Part shown: positions 45,064 through 55,384 of the stretch, in pieces
How positions within the stretch are numbered: the stretch's first letter is position 1
How the letters are laid out: every line of letters begins with the position of its first letter
DNA from: Asterias rubens
Taxonomy: Eukaryota; Echinodermata; Asteroidea; Forcipulatida; Asteriidae
Reading direction: 5' to 3'
DNA length: 64,000 nucleotides
Assembly: GCF_902459465.1 (NCBI RefSeq)
Contig: NC_047063.1
Span: 5,456,001 to 5,520,000, forward strand
Notes under the pieces: model-generated
What the model was told of the DNA's origin: nothing
The model's database searches: none
What the model saw: the letters and a program-made list of their open reading frames with translations, nothing else
Made by a program: the position numbers and the translations under genes

Positions 45064-48000
45064 GTAAGCTAAAAAGTCAAGACATCCGTCTATTACATTC
45101 AGTTCAAGTTGCAAACAAATCAGCAAGCTGCATATCAGACCAAGAAGCCTACATGAAGTGTTACACTACATGAAAGATAGAATGCTGCTCACTTTGGCAC
45201 ATACCAAGCAAACTCAGCACCATGCAAATTGGGCACACTTCCATTTCAAACTCGGCACCCAGTCCAAAACCAATGGCGGCGATGAACATCAAAAGTGCAC
45301 AAGATGGAGGTGACTTTAAAGCTGGGTTCATATTAAACATGAATTGCAGAAGCGAAGGAGTTTTAGGTGCGACCTGCTACATGTAGTGCTCGCATGTGTA
45401 AAACCCAAGATACTAAGTGCTTTGAAATCTTGGGCGGTTTTGGGGCAAGCCAGTGAGTAAAATGTCTCAATTGTAACAAGACTATGAAAGTAAGCAAGTA
45501 TATCACAAACTATGGTTTCTTTTAAAGCTACACAGTACATGGATTGCAGACTTTTTGTGCTTCAGGTAAACCTGTAAACCGAGCACTTATTTGGGGGTTA
45601 GAGTAGCTGGCTATGGTTATTTGTACATTCATTTTGGCTCAGTCATCCTGTGTAGGATGCATATCATTATAGCGGACTCACTTATATGCAATTTCTTTTC
45701 CTTACTCTGATTCAATGATCTGCTATTACAATAACTTGCTTTCCAAGGGTCAGATTGTGCTTCAGAGAAACAAGACCAGACAAAAATACAAGACATTGAT
45801 ATCTGTAAGAAAGCATTATTAAAGTCCAAACTGAGTACGCCTATCACTTGAAAAACAAATTACTAATGGCTAGAAAGTTATAATGTTTAGGAGAAACCTT
45901 AAAGCCAGTGGACACTATTGGTAATTGTCAAAGACTAGCCTTCACAGTTGGTGTATCTCAACATATGCATAAAATAACAAACCTGTGAAAATTTGAGCTC
46001 AATCGGTCATGGAACATGCGAGATAATAATGAAAGAAAAAAACACCCATGTCACACGAATTTGTGTGCGTTTAGATGGTTGATTTCAAGACCTCAAGTTC
46101 TAAATCTGAGGTCTTGAAATCAAATTCGTGGAAAATTACTTCTTTCTCGAAAACTATGGCACTTCAGAGGGAGCCGTTTCTCACAATGTTTTATACCATC
46201 AACCTCTCCCCATTACTCGTCACCAAGAAAGGTTTTATGCTAATAATTATTTTGAGTAATTACCAATAGTGTCCACTGCCTTTAAACATGTTGATCTTTG
46301 GTATACAGACAACCTGCATTGTACAATGTTGATGTAGTTATATGGTCACCAGTGACACTCTGTCCAGTGGCCATTCAAAAGCGTGGTCTTTAAACTATAA
46401 GCACAGAAGTCCCAATCTGATAATCTTTCCTTTTTATTTCAGGAAACACATTCGAGAAGTTCTGAAGAGTCAGATGACTGACCGAGATGCAAACTATCGA
46501 CGTTGTCTTACTGAGCGAATGGAGGAAAGTGATCGAGCGATTGGATACGATAAGAGATGCTTACAAGATGATCAAACAGCATTTCAGAAAAAATCCACAT
46601 ATCTTCGGCAATTTAGAGATGAGAACAAAAAGGTAAGAATGATTTGGGTCTGCAGTCATCAGATGGGAAATACATTGTGCCGAAGATAGACTGTATTTTA
46701 TTTGATATCGTAGAAATATCAAAAGTTAAGATATTGATTAACTAATGACATCACAAAATATTGAAAAGGTGCCATAATACTCCAGTTTGTGTTTTGACCG
46801 TGTGCCTGTGACTTATTTTAAAAATATAATTTGTTGTAATGTTTGGTTTTCATGGTCCACTATCGCAGAAGGGTAATTCTGTAAAAATGCTATGCTACCT
46901 AATACCAGCCCGGTCCAATTTCATGGCTCTGCGCTTACTATCACCATTCTCTGTGCTAGCTGTGAAGCGAAGAATGTCTTCATGTACAAATGTAGTAACA
47001 TATAAGCTTGGGCGATACCACGATATTTTCGAATATCGCTATTTCGATATCGGATCGATTTGGTTTTAATCTAAATATCGAAATATCGCGATATCGATTA
47101 AGTATCGCGATGCATTTCCTAGCCGAGACATCTTGCACCCCATAGGTTTGGAGTAAAACCAGAAGAATAGGTCATTAGAACACCTCTCTTATGCTATGAC
47201 TGGCTCTTCTAAGACTGATGATGTCAAATTTAATTAATCGTGATTATATCGAATATCGTGATACTTGTAAACGATATATCGTGAATAAAATAAATCAATA
47301 TCGCCCAAGCTTAGTAACATGGAGTATGCACGCTCACAAACTTCCCTTTTAACCCTTGAAATACATAATGGCATAAATGCAGAATTTCCTGCTTCCGTTA
47401 GTGCAGATTCTCTGCTTACGGTGAGCTAAGCCATGCAATTGGGCCCAGATACGTACATGTATCATGTAAGTCACTTCGTGAAAATGCAAATGTCACACAT
47501 GTGCACCTGGACTGTGCTGTAGCGTTTTGTATCAATGGTAAAGTGATGGAAATACGCTAGATGTAACTATGTAAATGGACCTACAGATTACATGTTAAAG
47601 TGACATTTCTTTTATTTTCATACGAGCAACACTATATGCATTGGATAAAGTTCCGAAATTAGAAATTTTCCACTACTTTTAACTTTAGGGAAAGAGTGAA
47701 TAATTTTTATATAGATTTATAAGATTTCTGATATCTCAGTTATTTGACAAATTATGCATCGACAACAGCTATCATAGAAAGAACGACAAGAGGAAGACTG
47801 ACACGTGTGTACGTTGATTGAACTAATGGGCTCAGACATGTCAGATGCCAAATAAAAGTTACTAAATCTTAGGTATCACTAGCAGCAGTTTCATATTTTA
47901 AAGACCAATCTTCTCACTTGGACAGTGTATCTCAAAATATGCATAAAATAACAAATTTGTGACAATTTGGGCTCAATTGGTCGTCGAAGTTGGGAGATAA

Positions 48001-48401
48001 TAATGAAAGAAAAAAACACCCTTGTAATGAAAGGTTGTGTGTTTTCAGATGCTTGATTTCGAGACCTCAAAATCTGATTCTGAGGTCTCTAAATCAAATT
48101 CACGAAAACTACGTCACTTCAGAGGGAGCCGTTTCTCACAGTGTTTTATACTATCAACAGCTCCCCATTCCTTGTTACCAAAAGGTTTTGTGCTGATAAT
48201 TATTTTGAGTAATTACCAATAGTGTCCAGTAACTGGACCAGTTCCTTTAAGGAGTTGTAATTTTAACAAAGTTTATTTTGTTTTCTGCAGTTAATGGAAA
48301 TAAAAGAACAACAGTTGAAGATGGTAAGAGTACAGACAAACCAACAGGAGGGGGAACTATTGCGATATAATCCAATCAACTGGAGTCAGACACTACGGTA
48401 A
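44705..48401 (+). CDS. Unrecognised 219-aa charged helical protein, 3 coding exons
   Basis: Exons 44705-45063, 46443-46632 and 48291-48401, joined in frame with clean GT/AG sites (donors GTAAGC and GTAAGA; acceptors TTTATTTCAG and TTTCTGCAG). The start codon has a good context (CACCATGA) and is the first in frame. Residues 1-95 are Pro/Ser/Thr-rich and look disordered (METDS-type linker with KTFIGGEAKGLSKSWDERLL). Residues 96-205 are charged and helical: DLRSLLMKREQYHKSHNKWM, KHIREVLKSQMTDRDANYRR, ESDRAIGYDKRCLQDDQTAF. The end is YNPINWSQTLR. No signal peptide or membrane segment. Shape, size and divergent pairing with RIBC2 suggest a ciliary or sperm-tail protein, but I do not recognise the family; this role is inference. 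An AATAAA lies 63 bases after the stop. Confidence 0.85.
45899..46285 (+). mobile_element. TTAA-bounded MITE, full length
   Basis: TTAAAGCCAGTGGACACTAT to TGTCCACTGCCTTTAA, 387 bp, with the hairpin GATTTCAAGACCTCA / TGAGGTCTTGAAATC, where both arms carry the same compensating change. In intron 1 of the 219-aa protein gene. Confidence 0.9.
46443..46632 (+). CDS. 219-aa protein, coding exon 2
   Basis: Residues 120-183, almost wholly charged helix (KHIREVLKSQMTDRDANYRR to FRDENKK). Two Cys residues (CLTERM, KRCLQ). Phase 0 at the 3' end. Confidence 0.87.
46910..47448. mobile_element. GGGCCCAATT-type MITE split by a hAT-like MITE
   Basis: The outer ends CCCGGTCCAATTTCATGGCT and AGCCATGCAATTGGGCCC pair; the middle is occupied by the 311-bp element at 47003-47313. 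A clear nested insertion. Confidence 0.65.
47003..47313. mobile_element. hAT-like MITE rich in ATATCGCGATAT, 311 bp
   Basis: Ends TAAGCTTGGGCGATA and TATCGCCCAAGCTTA. Flanking 8-mers GTAACATA and GTAACATG match at 7 of 8 bases, a target duplication typical of hAT elements. Confidence 0.85.
47898..48250 (+). mobile_element. TTAA MITE, left end shortened
   Basis: Starts in the family at TTAAAGACCAATCTTCTCAC, has GAGACCTCAAAATCTGATTC TGAGGTCTC, and ends ACCAATAGTGTCCAGT then TTCCTTTAA with a short insert. Confidence 0.8.
48291..48401 (+). CDS. 219-aa protein, coding exon 3
   Basis: Residues 184-219: LMEIKEQQLKMVRVQTNQQE then GELLRYNPINWSQTLR and TAA. It starts 41 bases after the end of the MITE at 47898. 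Confidence 0.82.
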   Translation, partial: LMEIKEQQLKMVRVQTNQQEGELLRYNPINWSQTLR

Positions 48402-48463
48402 CAATCTACCATCAGTCAGCAAATAATCCATGTCAAAAATATAGAGCATTGTAAACTTTCTGC

Positions 48464-48469
48464 AATAAA
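48464..48469 (+). terminator. Candidate poly(A) signal
   Basis: AATAAA 63 bases past the stop of the 219-aa protein gene, in ordinary single-copy-looking sequence. Position fits a short 3' UTR. Confidence 0.5.
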
Positions 48470-49507
48470 CCTGCATTTAGAGCAAAATGAAGACCACATG
48501 GATACTTGGTGTTCATCAGCATTAATAAAGCATTGTTATTAGTACCTCAATATGGCTCCAAAATGTGCTGACTTATACATGTTAAATCCAATACTCTGCC
48601 AGTCATTATCGCATTGATAGTCGTTACTTTCAGAATTATTACAGTCATTTTAATATGTATGCATTACCAGTTTACCAGCTTCATGCGAAAATAAATATGA
48701 ATTTGCATTATTTGATTAATATTCGCAGAGGACTATCTGATTGGTTTCAGCAATGAATTTGTGGTTGATTTTGCATATAAAATGTAAATCTTAGTCGTCT
48801 ACAGTTGAAATGACATTAAGCAATTAAGGCACATAACATGAATATAGTTACAAACGATTGCAACCAATCATGGAACATGGAGTTGATGGCATGTTGAATT
48901 AATTCATCAATTATGAAAATCACAATTTTTTTAAATTGACACATATTAATCAGCATTTTAACCATACATAAAGAGAGGAATATCATTAAGAATGTTAGAA
49001 TACATTATTTTTTGGGGTAAGTATAACGACGTTATCAAAGTTAATCATGGGAGATTATTACCATGAGTAGTAAGCTGCTGTGTCTGTTATTAAATGACAG
49101 TCCTCTGTCAGAGTACATCTACATTTGTAATTGGCATTAAATGTTTGTGTAAATAGCTAAGTGTATGGATAGAGCAATGTGAATAAGTGTGAGGTTTGTT
49201 ATCGTTAAAATACTTAAATTGTTTTAAATATGTTTTCTCGATGATGGCTTACGAGATAAAAATATGTGTCAAATGTAAAACAGGTTGTCACAATGTTACA
49301 GCTTGGCTTCGTGCGAGTGTTTTAAAATGACAGGTTTTTCCCTTTTCCCCTTAATTGATCACATCTTTTTTATTTTCATCAGACTTAAAAGTCTACAATA
49401 TTTTTGAGTTTGACTTAATTAAGATTAACTTTTATTTATCCCCTTATAAAAATGTAAACAAGTTGATACTCAGTTAATATGTTATAAGCTATATTGTGGC
49501 AGATGTA

Positions 49508-49629
49508 TTCAGACTCCGACGACCAATCGAGCTCAAATTTTCACAGGTTTGATATTTTAACATATGTTGAGATACACCAAGTGAGAAGACTGCTCTTTGA
49601 CATTTACCAATAGTGTCCATTGTCTTTAA
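49508..49629 (-). mobile_element. TTAA MITE, one-third fragment
   Basis: GACGACCAATCGAGCTCAAA, TTTTCACAGGTTTGATATTT and ACCAATAGTGTCCATTGTCTTTAA-like ending; the other two-thirds are absent. Confidence 0.7.
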
Positions 49630-51089
49630 CTCCCGGCATTAAGCCTCATTCTAAATCCACCCCAAAAAGTAACCAAATGTTGGAGTGACCAACAGTGGGA
49701 ATAATGACTTAATTCTCTGTTAATCATGATGCATAAACCTGTGTACATGTACGCTATGGGTAGTGTTGTATTTTGCATTACACCCAATGTAAAATGATGC
49801 CAATTAAGTGACGGTACAGTTAAACTGGAGTAATTTCTACCCACCCACCAAGTCCAAACATTAAATCGTTTACAAGGTATGTCCACAACATGGCTTCAGA
49901 ATGTTTCAACATGTAAGGAACATTACTTTATTGTAACTCTATCTACAGTATGTAATACAACAACAAATAAAACTTGATGTTTAAAGTAGATGAAAAAAAG
50001 AAAACTGAACAAAAATTACAGTATTTGTTGTAAAATTGTACATTAAGAATGGAAAGCCTTGTACATAGTTATTTAAATAATATCATATTCTGTTATCTTT
50101 GTAGGGAAATAGCCAAATACTAGGTATACACTGCAAAAGGTTATCATTATACAGCAGAACCTTGATTTGAAAAGTACATTGAATTACAGTTCAGCACAGT
50201 TTGGCATAAGAAGTAGCTAGAACTGTAGTAAACTTGCAGCCTACACAACCAAGTGTAAATCTCTTAGGGGGAGTGTTTGCTCTGAAAAAAAGGCTGGTGT
50301 GGTCTCAATGTTTCAACAGTATACACTCTGCTCATGTTAACATGGTTAAGGAGATGAGCAGAGAATACTGGTTGAGACGTCAGTGCCACAGGGGATCTTT
50401 TTAAAGCTAACTCCTCCTATTTATACATGGTTGTACCTGCAAACTAATACAACTTATAGTTTCTTCTTATTGTCCACACCATGCAAAGCTTCAAACATCA
50501 CAGTTTGGCATGTTCGAGTGTTTGTAAATGCTCATACATGTAGATTGCATTGCGTATTGTACAAGTAGTTCCTAAACATGTAGTTTCAAGTAAAGGTAAA
50601 CGCAACAGAACAAACAACTATTTGTTCACACACAGAGCAAGATCTTTATGGCTAGAATTTCGCTTAACTACTAATCACAAGTTGAAAGAATTGTTCTGTC
50701 GGTAAAATCTTGCTTTGTGGGAAAAAAGGAAACTAAGAGCAGAGTTATAAATTAGTTTTTAGTAGCAATTTATACACATGTATTTTTGTAGCATTATGCT
50801 ATGCTACACTTGATAAATTGTACGAGGAGTTTTCAGGATATTTGATATTAAAATGGAAGCACAGCATTTAGCTTTAAACACTACAGGGTACATAGATATT
50901 ATTGGAAAGTAGTGCCGGACAACAAACTTTCAAGAAAGATAATAGGGGTAGTGAGCGGAGCCAAGTAAATCGTCACAACGTACAATATCTTCCTAAACAT
51001 TTGTTGATGAAAAGAGAAAAGTTTTTGATTTGTCAAAACAATATGTTTTACATTTTGAAGGCAGGGTGGATATGTGCACTTTACGAGTC

Positions 51090-51197
<108 letters not shown>

Positions 51198-53027
51198 GTT
51201 TGGAAAATTAGCATCTCTTGGGATGACTTACTAGTTAGTTGATGTTTGACATTTGATGTCACCTTTTACGACAAACAATTATTAATAAGGTGTCATGTAT
51301 TTCATTGTATCTATAGATAATATGTCAGCATTTTTATGATGTAATGCATATTTTATTGTTTTGATATTACTTCACATACATGTATTGATTATGTGAAAAT
51401 CACAATCCAAGCACTTCATGTTAGTTTTTCAATTATTAACAATCATGTTATACCATTTTTAACCAATGACATATTTCTATCAGGTCTATAACATGTAAAG
51501 AGTTCCGTCCTTTTTATTGAAGAACAGTTTGTCAAAAATAATAATTGACAGAAATTTTTGCATATTCATAAAAACTTTTTGATTTAAGATCAAATGTGTG
51601 CAAATACTTGTTTAGCTTGAATTACACTTGTGCTAAAGTTAGTGTGTAAACATCAGTAGTTGAGCATACAGAGCATTGTTTTTGTAAATAAATGGGTGCC
51701 AGCCGTTTGATTTCAAATTGTGTTTCTTCTATGTTTCAATAATGAATTGATTACCGATTGGTTGTTTTGGTTCCTTTGCATACAATCAAATATCTTAGCA
51801 CTTGGAAGGATTCTGATTCTGAAGGAACAATTTGTTTATAATGAGGTTGTTCAGTTCTACTTCTACCTCCATGTTCAGACACAGTACTAAAGTCATTTTA
51901 ACGCAGGGTTCAACTCTGTGTGTCTGAACAGTACTTAAGATAGACTGAATCGAGTTCAACCCACAAAAGATAGACCGTCCAGCGAGGGCGGTTTATCTTT
52001 AGACCGCTTCCAGTTTATCTCTTAACACTGTGTGGACAGAATAAAAAAGACCACATCCAGTTTAACTCACAACAGACGACCCATTTACCTCTGTAATCAT
52101 AAGTTAAACACACGGTGACCAATGAACAGGACAATAAACAGGATGTTAGAGTAACGGGGTCGCGTTTGCTTTGACCTCTTAAAACCAAAGATAAACCGTA
52201 TCGGGTTTAACTCAGTGCTGTCGCAACGGGAACAACTTTTTACAACCACCTCGAAGTTAAACCGGTTTGGGTCTAACTTGGTACGCTGCCAAAACATAAA
52301 CCAGCTGTGGATTACACTACAAATCTAACAGACAAACAAATTAATACAATCAGAACCTCCAGATTAAGAGTCATTGAGCTACAATACAAACAGACCGATC
52401 CACTAAGCTCCGCCCCACTGTGTATTGACCAATCACAACGCAATGAAGGTCCGACAAATAAGGTCCGACATGCGTGCACATATCTTGGCGCGCGCGGCAG
52501 AGTTGTGCAGAAAGGCATTGGAGAGCCCCACGTGTTCTTGCTCACACGTGCGTCGTGAGCGGAGCCTACTTGATCGGTGTATTGGCTCTTACTATCTGGA
52601 CTTGTGAGATCCCGAGGTAATAATAATAATAATAATAACCGTATTTATAAAGCGGCTTTTCCCAAAGGATACAAAGCGCGAGGGAGAATGCAACCAAAAA
52701 CAAGAGAACAATGAGCTTATTAGCCGAGTCATTCACAATTTATACAAAATATTCATGTCCAAACAAAAGTTACAAAATATACTCTGACATTCTGATTGTA
52801 TGCAAAACTAATAATGTACATGTTGTTTATCTTTGTACAGGAAAATAAATAATACAATGCTATCAAACAAACAAAGCAATGGACACTGTTTTTATTACTG
52901 AGCTGCCAGGCAAGTGGGGAGATTTTGTGCAAAATATTCAAAACTATATTGAACATCACAGGAAAAGTGTCCATAACCACAGAGGCTTACAAATGTGTCA
53001 ATTTGAACATGGACAAATTGTAAGAGA

Positions 53028-53110
53028 TATTTTTTCACAGGACTCGGGAAAATACTGAGTATACAGTGCTAACACACATCGGTGTATCGGTAAAAGACAA
53101 CATTAATATT
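53028..53110 (+). mobile_element. SINE tail fragment
   Basis: TTTCACAGGACTCGGGAAAA TACTGAGTATACAGTGCTAA matches the tail of the SINE that follows at 53206. No head. Confidence 0.65.
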
Positions 53111-53205
53111 CTCTATCCCCAATGCAAATTTAACATCTCTTATATCGTTGCGGTACCCGCTGCCAAAAACATAAGATTCGAACTGCCTATAGCTACCGGG
53201 CAACC

Positions 53206-53370
53206 TCGGTAGTCTAGTTGGTAAGGCACTGCTCTAGAATTGCAAGGGTCGTGGGTTCGAATCCCACCCGAGTAACATGCCTGTGATATTTTTTCACAGG
53301 ACTCGGGGAAAGTACTGAGTATACAGTGCTAACACACATCGGTGTATGGGTAAAAACCAAAATTAATATG
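53206..53370 (+). mobile_element. tRNA-derived SINE, intact A and B boxes
   Basis: A box TAGTCTAGTTGG (53210-53221) and B box GGTTCGAATCC (53254-53264). The head continues into CATGCCTGTGATATTTTTTC ACAGGACTCGGG and GTGCTAACACACATCGGTGT. The same tail alone is at 53030-53110, and head plus tail, inverted, at 57560-57690. The tRNA fold is imperfect in the anticodon arm. Confidence 0.75.
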
Positions 53371-54486
53371 AAAAGATTGGTTTATTTTCATTTGACCATT
53401 TGTCCAGCTGTGTGGAGTGTTGGCAGCTCTGACCTTAACAATGAACTAGGTGCAATCACTGCTACAATGTTGCATGCCATAGGATTAGTTTTCCCTTTGA
53501 AAAACACTTTTTCCAAATCAAACCAAATGACTCGCCTTTTGGGCGCCTTGTATTGAGTGTCCAATGGTTGAATACACATGCAACGTCTATTGACTACAAT
53601 CAGTCATTAAAGTAGTTTTTACAAGTACTCTATGTTTCAATACCATTGACTATTTTGAAAACTTTATTTGCTATAATCATTAACAACCAGGTAGCTTATA
53701 GTTGTCTGCGCTTTCAAGCTTCACATCCAATTATTTGTAAACAGAATTTTTACATAATGCACACTATAAGTTACATGTATTACACAAGCGTGAGTGGGCT
53801 ACGGAAAAATATAGCGCGTTTGCGTCCACTATCCAACCTCGCAAAAGCGCTATATTTTTCAGTATTCTACAAGCGTGCATGTTACAGCGAATGTTATAAC
53901 GTATCTTCCAGTCTCACGTGCAACGCGCAAAGTTACAAATTTCAGGAGGTTATTTCGCAATGTTATCATTTTGTGCACTGTCCGTATGCGGAGCGTGACA
54001 CATTGACACTCACAACATAAAAACTGGAAGTAGCTTTATAGCTTTTTTATACCACCCTCCAGTTCGAGCATCTAATTGGTCATAAGCACATACTGGAAGA
54101 TAAGTGTTAATGTGGCCATGAATTTAAAAATCCTCTCTGTCCTGGGGCTGATTTCACAAAGCCATAGATATCATGTACATTATACTTAGCTTCAGTTACA
54201 TGTATCTACAAGTATCAACAGGGCCAAGTTTGAAGGAATGCTTATTATAACACACCTCTTGCTTGTTCTGTATTCTGGTTGGCTGAAACACGGTCACGTG
54301 GGGTGAACTCATATAGGCTAGTGATCGCGCGCACGTGTTTTGCGGGAATAGTACCAGAGCGGGCACTAATCTTTGCAAATTGTGCCCGCGGTAACAGCGC
54401 CCTCTCTTGACTTGAACCGTGAACAAACTACAAAATTCCTTTTTCTGTTCTTATTTGACATTTTAAGACCGAGCTGTGTTATAAAA

Positions 54487-54670
54487 CACATATTGACTGG
54501 CATAATTCGGTAACTAGTGTACGTCTATTCCCCTCGGGTCTGTGAGTGACCAGAAGAGGGGCCTATTTCCCTCGGCCCTCGGCCTCGGGAAATAGGTCGC
54601 TCTTCTGGTCACTCAAAGTCCCTGGTGGGAATAGACGTATACTAGTTACCTCGTTGCCAGTCAATATGTG
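54487..54670. mobile_element. Fold-back element, ~184 bp
   Basis: ACACATATTGACTGGCA, GGTAACTAGT, ACGTCTATTCC and GAGTGACCAGAAGAG at the left recur inverted at the right. The hairpin loop is GGCCCTCGGCC-like. GC-rich centre in AT-rich flanks. Confidence 0.8.
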
Positions 54671-54709
54671 TATAATATTGCATGCTTAATATCTTATTGC
54701 ATGATGATG

Positions 54710-54715
54710 TTTATT
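54710..54715 (-). terminator. Candidate TMEM43 poly(A) signal
   Basis: Minus-strand AATAAA about 460 bases past the TMEM43 stop. Sequence match only. Confidence 0.3.
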
Positions 54716-54825
54716 TCCCACTAATGCAGCCATGAACTATTAAGAAAAATGGTGTAGAACTTTTGCCAGATAATAATTGTGAGAACACAACACAAAGGTA
54801 CACGTAGTGGCGTGTCTAAAAGTAC

Positions 54826-54982
54826 CTGGATTTCACAAAGAGTTAGGACAAGTCCTAACTTTAATAGGACTAGTCCTAGGAGATATCAAAAACGTATAGC
54901 TAGTCCTAAGTTATGTAGGACGAGTAACTCGTCCTAACTCGAGATAAAGACTAGTCTTATATCTTTGTGAACTCCACCCCTG
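54826..54982. mobile_element. Palindromic MITE, TTTCACAAAG..CTTTGTGAA
   Basis: CTGGATTTCACAAAGAGTTA and the inverted ATCTTTGTGAACTCCACCCC; arms GGACTAGTCCTAGGAGATAT. Third member of this family here. Confidence 0.75.
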
Positions 54983-55172
54983 GTGATTTGGCAATTTTAT
55001 CTGTCAACACATTGTTTTTGATGATCAAGATGACACAACTCCATGTTGATGCATGCTGACACAGGTACCAGGTATATGCACATACATGTACATGTATTTC
55101 AGTGATATACTTGCCCTAAAAACCAGGACTCAAAAAAGTAAGAACAAATATGAACATACACCTAATACCCTG

Positions 55173-55384
55173 TTAAACCTTTGAATCTTGTTTGATTTGA
55201 TTTGCTCTAATATAAGACAGTAGCGGTGGTACTGAGGCCAGTGCTATCAATGAGAGTGCTAAGATAGGTCGATACCACAGCCATCCTGCAGAAACCGTTA
55301 TCACAGAAAGTGAGATGGATGCACATAAATTGAAAGCTGATAGACCAATGCTCACCATGGTACCAAGTATAGGGAACCACTCAA
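55173..55384 (-). CDS. TMEM43: TMEM43 last exon
   Basis: 70 residues, including the split Val, and the TAA stop at 55175-55173. Two membrane segments separated by GWLWYRP, then a short polar tail. Confidence 0.93.

Noticed and set aside
53206..53278. tRNA gene
   Set aside because: A and B boxes are good, but the anticodon arm is poor and the same head and tail occur elsewhere as one repeat. Treated as a SINE head; likewise 4566-4640, 28467-28545 and 35555-35636.
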